Shown one piece after another: positions 35,770 to 43,902 of a stretch of DNA of 64,000 nt. Location of the stretch: assembly GCA_902776985.1 (NCBI GenBank), contig CACYSD010000018.1:1-64000 (forward strand). Direction: 5' to 3'. The position numbers and the translations under genes were made by a program. Source of the DNA: UBA3839 sp902776985. Lineage in GTDB: Bacteria; Bacteroidota; Bacteroidia; Bacteroidales; Bacteroidaceae. Position 1 is the first letter of the stretch, and every line of letters starts with the position of its first letter. Under the pieces are notes generated by a model that saw only the letters and a program-made list of their open reading frames with translations, did no database searches and had not been told where the DNA came from.

Positions 35770-36360
35770 TTAGAACAGCATCTCTACTAATTGAGGTCTG
35801 AGGAAGCTCTTGAAATAGTCTTCAAACTCTTCGTTTCCAAAGTTCAGTTTATATGAACCGTCAGCAGGTCCTACGGAGAAGAGTGTCTTCTGACCGTTAA
35901 CTTGCTCAATTGTGATTTTCTTGTCAAGCAGAGCCTTTGCCTTCTTTGCGAAGAAAGCCTTGAGCGAAGCTGCATCCTCGGTAGAGATGACGAGGTCTTC
36001 CTGAGCGCCCCATTTCTCAGCGAGCTTCAGCATGAACTCTTGCATGAAATCCTTGTCGTTCACAACCTCTGAAACGCTTTGGCTAACAACATTGTCGCAC
36101 AAAACATTGGTGATTTCAGTCTTAAGAGCGTTCAGCGCCTGTCCGCAGAACATCTTCAGTTCGGACTGGGTGTTCTGGTTAAGTGTCTGCACGTCCTTAC
36201 GTCCCTGAGCCACAATTTTCTCTGCCTCAGCCTTGGCGTCGCTGATGATTTTTGCAGCCTTTTCGTTAGCCTCGCTGATGATTCTCTCTGCCTCGGCATT
36301 ACCCCTCTCCACTCCTTCGTGAACAAGTTTGTCTGTCAATTCTTGAATTTTATTTTCCAT
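35770..36360 (-). CDS. ntpE: V-type ATPase subunit E (peripheral stalk)
   Basis: A 196-residue stalk protein. The N-terminal ~85 residues are an Ala/Glu/Lys-rich helix (ANEKAAKIISDAKAEAEKIVAQG). The globular C-terminal half contains KAFFAKKAKALLDKKITIE and ends in RPQLVEMLF. It is the first gene of the operon. No subunit G/H, its usual partner in the stalk, is encoded here. Confidence 0.88.
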   Translation of the reverse strand: MENKIQELTDKLVHEGVERGNAEAERIISEANEKAAKIISDAKAEAEKIVAQGRKDVQTLNQNTQSELKMFCGQALNALKTEITNVLCDNVVSQSVSEVVNDKDFMQEFMLKLAEKWGAQEDLVISTEDAASLKAFFAKKAKALLDKKITIEQVNGQKTLFSVGPADGSYKLNFGNEEFEDYFKSFLRPQLVEMLF

Positions 36361-36390
36361 ATATTTTTACTGATTATTATAAATTTCCTA

Positions 36391-36422
36391 CAAATTTACG
36401 AAAAATTTCCGAACTACACAAA
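36391..36422 (-). promoter_or_regulatory. promoter of the V-type ATPase operon
   Basis: TAAATTTG on the minus strand (36391-36398) with a TTTG -33 element (36419-36422) 20 bp upstream. Confidence 0.65.
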
Positions 36423-36498
36423 AATGAAGCGAAAATACACATATATTAATACAAAAAAAATCCCTGACATCCACTTCATGAATACCAAGGATTTATTT

Positions 36499-36604
36499 CT
36501 ATAGTTTCTATAGCTTCTATAGCTTTCTATAGCTTCTATAGCTTCTATAGTTTCTATAGCCTCTATAGCTTCTATAGCCTCTATAGCCTCTATAGCCTCT
36601 ATAG
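36499..36604. repeat. 9-bp tandem repeat of CTATAG palindromes
   Basis: Twelve CTATAG palindromes spaced 9 bp apart (one spacing of 10) in units CTATAGCTT, CTATAGTTT or CTATAGCCT. It begins about 77 bp upstream of the V-ATPase -33 element. No reading frame explains it. Copy number is likely to vary between strains. Confidence 0.9.
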
Positions 36605-36678
36605 CTTTCTCTGCAAATATACCTTAATTTTGCAAACAAAGCAAATCGGAGGGATTTTTTATTCAGGAAAAGATTACA

Positions 36679-36854
36679 AGTATACAGTTATACAGTATAC
36701 AGTTTTTTTAGGAACCACATTCATCGGAAGTAACAAATTGTTAGTAAATAAAATTTATTATATATATAATATATATATTATATATATAATAAAAATTTTG
36801 TCTCCCCTTTTTTACCCCTCGCTGAGAAAACTGTATACTGTATAACTGTATACT
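36679..36854. repeat. 176-bp element with perfect 28-bp inverted arms and AT palindromic centre
   Basis: The arm at 36679-36706 is the exact reverse complement of 36827-36854. Each arm contains TATACAGT-like sub-repeats. The middle (36756-36798) is itself a near-palindrome of TATATAATA. It codes for nothing recognisable and could be a small non-autonomous mobile element (MITE), a very long RNA hairpin or a cruciform-forming site. No clear target-site duplication is seen. Confidence 0.85.
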
Positions 36855-36909
36855 ACGCAAATAATCCCGAAAAAAATTTTGAAAATTTGTGAAAATAATT
36901 AACATTTTA

Positions 36910-36942
36910 TTTGGAATTAAGTTAAATTATTTGTAACTTTGC
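36910..36942 (+). promoter_or_regulatory. orphan consensus promoter in the 1.4-kb gene-free region
   Basis: TAACTTTGC (36934-36942) with TTTGG (36910-36914) 19 bp upstream is one of the best promoters in the window. No convincing gene follows; the only frame (65 codons from a TTG) is lysine/asparagine-rich and lacks family features. A transcript would run through a hairpin at 36986-37031 into the tandem array. Confidence 0.7.
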
Positions 36943-36985
36943 AGCATCAAAAGTTAGGAAGCGGGCGCGCCGAAGTCAAAATAAT

Positions 36986-37031
36986 TTTTCAGCAAAGCGA
37001 AAAAGAATTTTTGCTGCAGAAAAAAGATTTT
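36986..37031 (+). ncRNA. start of a possible non-coding transcript, stem-loop
   Basis: Downstream of the orphan promoter, TTTTTCAGCAAA pairs with TTTGCTGCAGAAAAA (with bulges) around a short loop, giving a stable hairpin. A short GC-rich patch (GGAAGCGGGCGCGCCG, 36957-36972) precedes it. It may be the 5' structure of an RNA extending into the repeats. Evidence is promoter plus structure only. Confidence 0.35.
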
Positions 37032-37117
37032 TTCGACAAACTGGAAAATAATCGAGACTTCACCGGAAATTCCTTACTTACGAATAACACAATTATCTCT
37101 CGCCAACGGCGAAAAAA

Positions 37118-37614
37118 TCTCACAAAAAACCCCTGAAATCCTTAAAATCCTTGATTAGCCTTGAAATCCTTAAAATCTCACAAAAAAAGCCCCTGAAATC
37201 CTTAAAATCCTTGATTAGCCTTGAAATCCTTAAAATCTCACAAAAAAATCCCTGAAATCCTTAAAATCCTTGATTAGCCTTATTAGCCTTGAAATCCTTA
37301 AAATCCTTGATTAGCCTTGAAATCCTTAAAATCTCACCAAAAAAATCCCTGAAATCCTTAAAATCCTTGATTAGCCTTGAAATCCTTGAAATCTCACAAA
37401 AAACCCCTGAAATCCCTAAAATCCTTGATTAGCCTTGAAATCCTTGAAATCTCACAAAAAAATCCCTGAAATCCTTAAAATCCTTGATTAGCCTTGAAAT
37501 CCTTGAAATCTCACAAAAAAGCCCCTGAAATCCTTAAAATCCTTGATTAGCCTTGAAATCCTTAAAATCTCACAAAAAAATCCCTGAAATCCTTAAAATC
37601 CTTGATTAGCCTTG
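37118..37614. repeat. tandem array of eight ~58-60-bp units
   Basis: Eight units, each TCTCAC, a run of 6-8 A, then a CC(C)CTGAAATCCTTAAAATCC-type stretch, CTTGATTAGCCTTGAAATCC and TTRAAA. The third unit is longer through an internal duplication. Unit starts are near 37118, 37176, 37236, 37331, 37391, 37449, 37509 and 37568. Within each unit AATCCTT recurs about four times, so the array has two repeat levels. Units differ by point changes and A-run length, so this is not a CRISPR. It has no long reading frame. Confidence 0.9.
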
Positions 37615-37696
37615 GTGGTGAAGGTAGTAGTTTTTAACCATTCGGAATGAAGAGTTCTTTAATGAAGAGTAAAGAGTCTGACAAGATACATAAACA

Positions 37697-37730
37697 ACAA
37701 AAGCGCTGCTATGATTAGCAACGCCTTTGT
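37697..37730 (-). terminator. terminator of the winged-helix gene
   Basis: A hairpin whose arms ACAAAAGCGCTGCTA and TAGCAACGCCTTTGT pair with a few G-U or mismatched positions, 26 bp past the stop. It also separates the gene from the tandem array. Confidence 0.7.
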
Positions 37731-37756
37731 AAAGTTTAGATTTCTCTAAGTATGAA

Positions 37757-37969
37757 TTACTTGAGAGAGTATGTGTATGGATCCTTCTCGTCACCAGTTT
37801 CTGCTACTGAGAGCTTGTCCTCACGGAGCAACCAACCAATACCGAGGTTAAAATCCTTTTCTGCCAATTTTGTAGCCTTCTTGATCTGCTTGAATGTCAA
37901 GCTTGCGTTAGCATCTGCAATTGCATTCCAAATAAGACCTGCAATGTTACCTGCTTTTTCCTGCAACAT
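37757..37969 (-). CDS. small winged helix-turn-helix protein (DUF2582-like)
   Basis: A 70-residue protein forming one winged-helix domain (GNIAGLIWNAIADANASLTFKQIKKATKLAEKDFNLGIGWLLREDKL, then a charged beta wing ending PYTYSLK). It matches a small Bacteroidetes/archaeal family of unknown target. It is transcribed alone from a strong promoter with a structured 60-nt leader, which suggests abundant expression like a nucleoid or global regulator. Confidence 0.8.
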   Translation of the reverse strand: MLQEKAGNIAGLIWNAIADANASLTFKQIKKATKLAEKDFNLGIGWLLREDKLSVAETGDEKDPYTYSLK

Positions 37970-38016
37970 AATTTGAAATTTTTAATTTTGTTAAACATTT
38001 TCCTCCGAAAATCAGA

Positions 38017-38068
38017 GGTTCCTAAAAAAACTATTGCAAAGGTAAGAGTTTTCAAGTTTACCAACAAA
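38017..38068 (-). promoter_or_regulatory. promoter and leader start of the winged-helix gene
   Basis: TACCTTTGC on the minus strand (38036-38044) with a TTTG -33 element (38065-38068) 20 bp upstream. The leader begins AGTTTTTTTAGGAACC (38017-38032), a 16-bp sequence also found at 36701-36716. A small CCTC/GAGG hairpin lies near the start codon. Confidence 0.65.
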
Positions 38069-38193
38069 AACAAGTCGCTATTTGTAAATTTTAACAGTAA
38101 GAATTTATACTATTTTAACAAAACACTGCAAAATTCAGCCAAAAATTAAGACTTTTTCACATTGTGTCCGCACACACAAGAAATGAAGAGTGG

Positions 38194-38805
38194 TTAGATT
38201 CCAACGAGGGCTTTGATGTACATCTGCATCATGTCGATGGCTTTCTGGTTGTGACCGCCATTGGGAATGATGATATCGGCGAACTGCTTGGTCGGTTCGA
38301 TGAATTCATCGTGCATGGGTTTGAGCACGTTGCGGTATTTGTCGATAAGCATGTCGAGGGTGTGTCCGCGCTCGGCTATGTCGCGGCAGAGGACACGAAG
38401 GAGGCGCTCGTCAGGACCTGCGTCAACGAATATCTTCAAGTCCATGAGGTCGCGAAGATTCTTGTCGTAAAGAGCCATGATGCCTTCAACGATTATCACT
38501 TCCTTGGGTTCGACCTTGATGGTCTCGGACAGACGCGTGCAGGTGATATACGAATAAGTAGGCTGCTCTATCGCCCTACCCTGTCGCAGCTCTTCTATCT
38601 GATGAGCCAGGAGCGACCATTCGAATGCGTCGGGATGGTCGAAATTGGTGCGCTTGCGTACTTCGAGTGGCAGATCCGACTGGTCGTTGTAGTATGAGTC
38701 CTGAGGAATGACTGCAACGCTGTTGTCGGGAAGACTTTCAATGATTTTGCGGACTACTGTGGTTTTGCCAGAACCAGTTCCACCGCCAATACCGATTATT
38801 GTCAT
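38194..38805 (-). CDS. udk: uridine kinase
   Basis: A 203-residue P-loop kinase that phosphorylates uridine and cytidine in pyrimidine salvage. Walker A is GIGGGTGSGKTTV (~5-17). PQDSYYND, NFDHPDAFEW (nucleoside pocket) and IVEGIMALYD (Walker B) follow, then RDIAERGHTLD. Full family length. It appears to stand alone, 224 bp from the winged-helix gene on the same strand. Confidence 0.95.
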   Translation of the reverse strand: MTIIGIGGGTGSGKTTVVRKIIESLPDNSVAVIPQDSYYNDQSDLPLEVRKRTNFDHPDAFEWSLLAHQIEELRQGRAIEQPTYSYITCTRLSETIKVEPKEVIIVEGIMALYDKNLRDLMDLKIFVDAGPDERLLRVLCRDIAERGHTLDMLIDKYRNVLKPMHDEFIEPTKQFADIIIPNGGHNQKAIDMMQMYIKALVGI

Positions 38806-38813
38806 AATAGAAG

Positions 38814-38892
38814 ACCCCTCCTTTGTTCCACCTTCCCTTTGGTCACCAACCGTTTGAACTCGAACGCGCGGTGCCCCCGTAATGGGGAGGAG
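38814..38892. repeat. GC-rich palindromic intergenic element
   Basis: CCCCTCC at the left pairs with GGGGAGG at the right around an inner structured region. It is similar in composition to the elements at 21399-21446 and 42372-42498. The remaining 38893-39025 is AT-rich sequence without a gene. Confidence 0.5.
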
Positions 38893-39025
38893 TAGAGTGA
38901 GAATTAAAGTTTATGATTTTTGGCAAATTTATAAAAAATGCGGGAATGGAGAGTAATGCTTTGGTGTTTTTTTTATAAAAAACAGGAATTTTGCTCTTTA
39001 CGCACATTATATCATTTTTTTTATG

Positions 39026-39034
39026 TAACTTTGC
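39026..39034 (+). promoter_or_regulatory. -7 promoter element of pheT
   Basis: TAACTTTGC, 57 bp upstream of the pheT ATG. No clear -33 element. Confidence 0.6.
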
Positions 39035-39091
39035 AAGTCTTTTGAGACGAACAAACGAATCAAATCATCTTTTTAATCATAAAACACAAAA

Positions 39092-41599
39092 ATGAACATA
39101 AGTTACAAGTGGCTCAAAGAATATGTCGACTTTGACATGACTCCACAGCAGGTGGGTGCGGCTCTCACAAGCATCGGCCTTGAGGTTGAAGCTGTAGAAG
39201 AGGTGCAATCCATCAAGGGAGGACTGGAAGGATTGGTTGTAGGTGAAGTACTCACATGTGTGCCCCACCCCAACAGCGATCACATGCATGTTTGCTCAGT
39301 CAACCTGGGCGGTGAGGCACCGGAGCAGATTGTCTGCGGCGCACCTAATGTGGCTGCGGGTCAGAAAGTCATCGTTGCCACCTTGGGAACAAAGCTCTAC
39401 GACGGCGACAAGGAATTCGTCATCAAGAAGAGCAAGCTTCGCGGAGTTGAATCCAACGGAATGATATGCGCAGAGGACGAAATCGGTGTAGGAACAAGCC
39501 ACGACGGAATCATAGTACTTCCTGCAGACACCGCAGTCGGTATGCCTGCTGCAAAATACTTCGGACTGGAAAGCGACTGGATTATCGAAGTGGACATCAC
39601 TCCTAACCACTCTGACGCTTGCTCACACTGGGGCGTGGCTCGTGACTTCTACGCTTACCTCAAGCAGAACGGCTACGAAACCAGTCTCCATCGCCCGTCT
39701 ACCGACGCCTTCGTTGTGGAAAGCAATGCGCTGGACATCGACGTGGAAGTCGAGAATGCCGAAGCCTGCCCACGCTATTGCGCCGTTACACTCAAGGGAT
39801 GCGACGTGAAGGAATCACCGAAATGGCTGAAAGACAAACTGACCACCATCGGCTTGCGTCCTATTAATAATATAGTAGATATCACGAACTACATCATGAT
39901 GGCATACGGACAGCCTCTGCATTGCTTCGACGTAGCTATGATCGAAGGCAAGAAGGTTGTCGTAAAGACTATGCCTCAGGGAACCAAGTTCATGACGCTC
40001 GACGGTGCTGAGCACGAACTCAGCGACAAAGACCTCGCCATCTGCAACACCAAGGAAGCTATGTGTATAGCCGGTGTGCTCGGCGGCAAAGGTTCAGGTA
40101 CATACGACACCACGACCGACGTGCTGCTTGAATCAGCTTACTTCAACCCTACATGGATCCGCAAGTCTGCCCGTCGTCACGGATTGCAGACCGACGCATC
40201 GTTCCGATTCGAGCGCGGCATCGACCCTGAAGGACAAATCTACGCCCTGAAGCAGGCAGCCCTGCTCGCCAAGGAACTTGCTGGAGCAGAAATAGCCATG
40301 GAAATCAAGGATATCCGCAACGACAACCTGCCACAGGCAGCCGTCATAGATTTCAAGTACCAGTACTGCTGGAACCTTATCGGCAAGGAAATCCCAGTGG
40401 AGAAGATGCAGGAAATCTGCGTCAACCTCGGCATGGAAATCAAGGCTCAGGACAAGGACGGCATGACACTCAGCGTTCCTGCATTCAGAGTGGATGTAAC
40501 CCATCCTTGCGACGTAGTTGAGGAAATTCTCCGCATCTACGGCTACGACAACGTGGAAATCCCAACACAGCTGAAGTCCTCACTCACCGTGAAGGGAGAA
40601 CTTGACAAGAGCAACAAACTGCAGAATCTCATCGGAGAGCAGCTTGTTGGCTGTGGTTTCAACGAAGTTCTCAACAACTCACTCACCAAGGTTTCCTATT
40701 ATGAGAACATGGAAACTGTGTGCAAGGCAGAAAACCTGGTAAGACTCATCAATCCTCTGAGCCAGGATCTCAGCGTACTTCGTCAGACTCTGCTCTTCGG
40801 AGGTTTGGAGAATATAGCTCGCAACGTCAACCGCAAGGCTTCAGACCTGAAATTCTTCGAGTTCGGAAACTGCTACACCTTCAACGGAGAGAAGAAGCAG
40901 GACAACTCAGGCATCGTTCCATCAGGCGAGACATCACGTCAGCTCCTTGCCCCCTACGACGAGGATTACCACCTCGCTCTGTGGCTCACCGGTAAGCGTG
41001 TCAATGGCAACTGGGCACACCCAGACGAAGAATCAACCATCTACGAGTTGAAGTCATACATATTTAATATATTCCGTCGCTTAGGCGTAACAATGAACGC
41101 TTTGGTGTTCAGCACTGCCAAGGACGATATCTTCTCCAACTCACAGATTATAGCTAATCGTGGAGGAAAGGTTATTGCCCAATACGGTATAGTAAGCAAG
41201 AAGCAAACCAGCAAGCTGAAGATTGACTCACCTGTATTCTTTGCAGACATACGCTGGAAAGCACTTCTGAAATTAGTTCAGAACTCTAAGCCAAGCTACA
41301 AGGAATTGTCGAAATTCCCCGCTGTCAGCCGAGACCTGGCATTGCTTATCGACAAGAACATCGAGTTTGCCGAAATTGAGGCAATCGCATACAAGACTGA
41401 GAAGAAGCTCCTCAAGGAAGTAAGTCTGTTCGACGTCTATGAAGGCAAGAACATCGAAGCCGGCAAAATCAGCTACGCCATCAACTTCGTACTCCAAGAC
41501 GAGGAAAAAACTCTTAACGACAAGCAGATTGACGCAATCATGCAGAAGATTGAAGACAATATCTGCAAGACCCTTGGAGCCAAAGTCCGTGGCAAATAA
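39092..41599 (+). CDS. pheT: phenylalanine-tRNA ligase, beta subunit
   Basis: An 835-residue beta subunit of the alpha2-beta2 enzyme that charges tRNA-Phe. Domains in order: OB-fold tRNA-binding EMAP-like (VGEVLTCVPHPNSDHMHVCSVNLG, ~45-150), B3/B4 editing domain (RPINNIVDITNYIMMAYGQPLHCFD), B5 (VDVTHPCDVVEEILRIYGYDNV), the inactive catalytic-like core (NPLSQDLSVLRQTLLFGGLENIARN) and the C-terminal FDX-ACB domain (FPAVSRDLALLID). pheS is not adjacent. It is followed 39 bp later by the YebC gene. Confidence 0.96.
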   Translation: MNISYKWLKEYVDFDMTPQQVGAALTSIGLEVEAVEEVQSIKGGLEGLVVGEVLTCVPHPNSDHMHVCSVNLGGEAPEQIVCGAPNVAAGQKVIVATLGTKLYDGDKEFVIKKSKLRGVESNGMICAEDEIGVGTSHDGIIVLPADTAVGMPAAKYFGLESDWIIEVDITPNHSDACSHWGVARDFYAYLKQNGYETSLHRPSTDAFVVESNALDIDVEVENAEACPRYCAVTLKGCDVKESPKWLKDKLTTIGLRPINNIVDITNYIMMAYGQPLHCFDVAMIEGKKVVVKTMPQGTKFMTLDGAEHELSDKDLAICNTKEAMCIAGVLGGKGSGTYDTTTDVLLESAYFNPTWIRKSARRHGLQTDASFRFERGIDPEGQIYALKQAALLAKELAGAEIAMEIKDIRNDNLPQAAVIDFKYQYCWNLIGKEIPVEKMQEICVNLGMEIKAQDKDGMTLSVPAFRVDVTHPCDVVEEILRIYGYDNVEIPTQLKSSLTVKGELDKSNKLQNLIGEQLVGCGFNEVLNNSLTKVSYYENMETVCKAENLVRLINPLSQDLSVLRQTLLFGGLENIARNVNRKASDLKFFEFGNCYTFNGEKKQDNSGIVPSGETSRQLLAPYDEDYHLALWLTGKRVNGNWAHPDEESTIYELKSYIFNIFRRLGVTMNALVFSTAKDDIFSNSQIIANRGGKVIAQYGIVSKKQTSKLKIDSPVFFADIRWKALLKLVQNSKPSYKELSKFPAVSRDLALLIDKNIEFAEIEAIAYKTEKKLLKEVSLFDVYEGKNIEAGKISYAINFVLQDEEKTLNDKQIDAIMQKIEDNICKTLGAKVRGK

Positions 41600-41638
41600 T
41601 CTATTCGAAAACAATTAAACTTAATAAACACAAAACCA

Positions 41639-42370
41639 ATGGGAAGAGCATTTGAATTTAGAAAGGCCCGCAAGCTGAAGCGTTGGGGCAACATGGCAAA
41701 AACATTCACACGACTTGGCAAGCAAATCGCAATCGCTGTTGCCGAAGGAGGACCAGATCCTGAGAACAACTCCCGTCTCCGTGCCATCATCGCTACCTGC
41801 AAGCATGAAAACATGCCAAAGGACAATATCGAGCGCGCTATCAAGAACGCTGCCGGTAAGGACAAGAACAGCTGGAAGACCATGACCTATGAAGGTTACG
41901 GACCTCACGGAATCGCAGTCTTTGTAGATACTCTGACTGACAACCCTACACGTACCGTTGCCGACGTCCGTTCAATCTTCAACAAGTTCAACGGAAACAT
42001 GGGAACAATGGGTTCGCTGGCATTCCTCTTCGACCACTTCGCACAGTTCACATTCAAGAAGAAGGACGACCTCGACATGGACGAGATGGTTCTTGACCTC
42101 ATCGACTTCGGAGTTAGCGACGAATTCGACGAAGAGGAAGACGAAGATACCGGCGAGAAGAGCATCACTATCTACGGTGATCCGAAATGCTTCGCACAGA
42201 TCCAGTCTTACCTCGAAGAACACGGATTGGAAATCACCTCTGCCGAATTCACCTACATCCCCAACGACCTCAAGGAAGTTACCGATGAGCAGCGTGAAAC
42301 AATCGACAAGATGGTTGAGCGTCTTGAGGACTTCGACGATGTACAGAATGTCTATACAAATATGAAGTAA
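41639..42370 (+). CDS. yebC: YebC/PmpR family regulator or translation factor
   Basis: A 243-residue cytosolic protein. It has the family start MGRAFEFRKARKLKRWGNMAKTFTRLGKQI, ENMPKDNIERAIKNAAGK, YEGYGPHGIAVFVDTLTDNPTRTVADVRSIFNKFNGNMG and a very acidic insert (DEFDEEEDEDTGE, ~160-172). The family has been described both as DNA-binding regulators and as factors that relieve ribosome stalling. It lies in one unit with pheT and is followed by a strong terminator. Confidence 0.92.
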   Translation: MGRAFEFRKARKLKRWGNMAKTFTRLGKQIAIAVAEGGPDPENNSRLRAIIATCKHENMPKDNIERAIKNAAGKDKNSWKTMTYEGYGPHGIAVFVDTLTDNPTRTVADVRSIFNKFNGNMGTMGSLAFLFDHFAQFTFKKKDDLDMDEMVLDLIDFGVSDEFDEEEDEDTGEKSITIYGDPKCFAQIQSYLEEHGLEITSAEFTYIPNDLKEVTDEQRETIDKMVERLEDFDDVQNVYTNMK

Positions 42371-42371
42371 A

Positions 42372-42498
42372 AGACCCACCCCTTGCCCATTCAAGGGGAG
42401 TGATATGATAAAAAATAGGATGAAGTGCTATTCACTTCATCCTATTTTTATTTATGACTTTTTATTTCCCCGCCCTTGGGAGGGTCAAGGGTGGGTCT
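42372..42498. repeat. inverted GC-rich repeats flanking a terminator
   Basis: AGACCCACCCCTTG (42372-42385) is mirrored by CAAGGGTGGGTCT (42486-42498). They enclose the terminator, so the whole gap can fold into nested hairpins. It belongs to the same GC-rich group as 21399-21446 and 38814-38892. Confidence 0.7.
42411..42449. terminator. bidirectional terminator between yebC and the DUF4270 gene
   Basis: A perfect 17-bp stem (AAAAATAGGATGAAGTG and its complement) with a 5-base loop, flanked by A and T runs so that it works on both strands. Confidence 0.9.
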
Positions 42499-42499
42499 C

Positions 42500-43900
42500 T
42501 TACTTATAACTGGTATGAATAACCTCCAGCTTCACGGTATCGTTGGCACCACCAACCAGTTTGGTGCTCGCAAGCGAGAAGTCATGACTGATCTTGACCG
42601 CATCGCCACTACTGTCTTCATTCACTTCCACAGGAATCAGGAGCACCTTATTCACATTCTCCGTAGCCGTGCCATCCATCTTCTCCTTGCGGATAGTTGA
42701 AATCAGTTTTGCGATATTGGAGAACACATAAGAGTTTGTAGAAGAATTAAAGGTAGTGAGATAAGAAGTCACATCGTCGGCCAGCTTATACTTCTCAAAG
42801 AAGCCCTGGAGATAATCGTCCAAGCGGACAAGAAGCACATTCTGAGGAATGCCCAGCTTCAGCAGCGACTGCTTTTCGTCGTTATATCTCACGAAAGTCA
42901 GTTTGGCTGAATTGATAGTATCAGCAAAGACGATATCATCGGTAGGCAGTTCTGCAAGTGTGAAAATTCCCGCAGGACTCTTCAGGTAAGTCGCATTCTC
43001 ATCTTCCAGAAGCGTATTAAGTCCTTCGTTGGAGAAGCGTGTAGCCTGAACAACTTCCTCATTGCTTGGAAGCTGGCAAACACCGGTTGTGTCGGTTTCT
43101 TCCTCTGTGTCATAGTAATTGAAACGCATGTTGAACACAGCAACATCGATATACGCGATTGCTCCGTCGCCGCTTACTATTTTGTAGTAGAATCCCTTGC
43201 TGTATGGAAGACCACTGTGCATCCACGCTTCAGTATTGGCGAACAACTCAGGATGCTCCCTGTAAGCGTCGTAGATTTTCTGAACCGAATCGGTAGGAAG
43301 GCTGATACGGATAGTACGCTTGTAAGAAGTGCTGTTTCGCTCGCTGTCGTCTATCGTACGGTCGGAAAGAGTGAACCATTTTGTGGTTACAGGCTCCTTG
43401 CTCGTATCGTAATAGTCTTCAGGATTGATATTTGTGTAATAATCCAAAGTAGGGTCAAGCACCGAATCCAGCTCATAGACCTCCAATCCGAATGAAGCCA
43501 GCGAGTCACCTACAAAATCACTAACGTTCAGACGGATTTCACCGCTTGTGATTTTATTGTACTGAATGCTGTCGGGAAACTTGAAACTCTCCGGGCAGAG
43601 GAACTGACCGAGGAAATCGCAATTAATCATAGTGCCTGTCTCAGGGTCGGAGAAACGTCCCAGATACGAAACACTTGAACGGGCAAGAACCGAGTCGCCT
43701 ACCGCGTAAGACTTAGTCTTGACGTCGTAGACATCATAGCTGCGTGTAAGGAAATCGGATTGAGGCATCATGTCGACACCCAAAGTACCTGTATTGTCGT
43801 CACAAGAAGAAAAGACAGACAGCATCAGAAGCGAGCCTATGCTAAGAGCAAACCGCACAGTACAGGTACGGATTCTTGAAAAGGATATCATTTTATTCAC
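42500..43900 (-). CDS. DUF4270 family lipoprotein
   Basis: A 466-residue exported lipoprotein (LLMLSVFSSCDDN lipobox). It is followed by TGTLGVDMMPQSDFLTRSYDVYDVKTKS, the hallmark start of DUF4270, then long beta-rich sequence with carbohydrate-binding-like strands. Function is unknown; family members are usual neighbours of a glycogen synthase-like gene, as here (gap of 2 bp). Co-occurrence with that gene is the only functional hint. Confidence 0.85.
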   Translation of the reverse strand: MNKMISFSRIRTCTVRFALSIGSLLMLSVFSSCDDNTGTLGVDMMPQSDFLTRSYDVYDVKTKSYAVGDSVLARSSVSYLGRFSDPETGTMINCDFLGQFLCPESFKFPDSIQYNKITSGEIRLNVSDFVGDSLASFGLEVYELDSVLDPTLDYYTNINPEDYYDTSKEPVTTKWFTLSDRTIDDSERNSTSYKRTIRISLPTDSVQKIYDAYREHPELFANTEAWMHSGLPYSKGFYYKIVSGDGAIAYIDVAVFNMRFNYYDTEEETDTTGVCQLPSNEEVVQATRFSNEGLNTLLEDENATYLKSPAGIFTLAELPTDDIVFADTINSAKLTFVRYNDEKQSLLKLGIPQNVLLVRLDDYLQGFFEKYKLADDVTSYLTTFNSSTNSYVFSNIAKLISTIRKEKMDGTATENVNKVLLIPVEVNEDSSGDAVKISHDFSLASTKLVGGANDTVKLEVIHTSYK

Positions 43901-43902
43901 CT

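Noticed and set aside
36630..36845. 71-codon frame across the inverted-arm element
   Set aside because: Composed of Ile/Tyr from the TATA-rich palindrome; not protein-like.
36939..37136. 65-codon frame after the orphan promoter
   Set aside because: Begins with TTG inside the -7 element, so it would lack a leader, and the product is low-complexity; a non-coding transcript is more likely.
37118..37614. CRISPR array
   Set aside because: The whole unit repeats with small changes; there are no unique spacers, no palindromic repeat and no cas genes.
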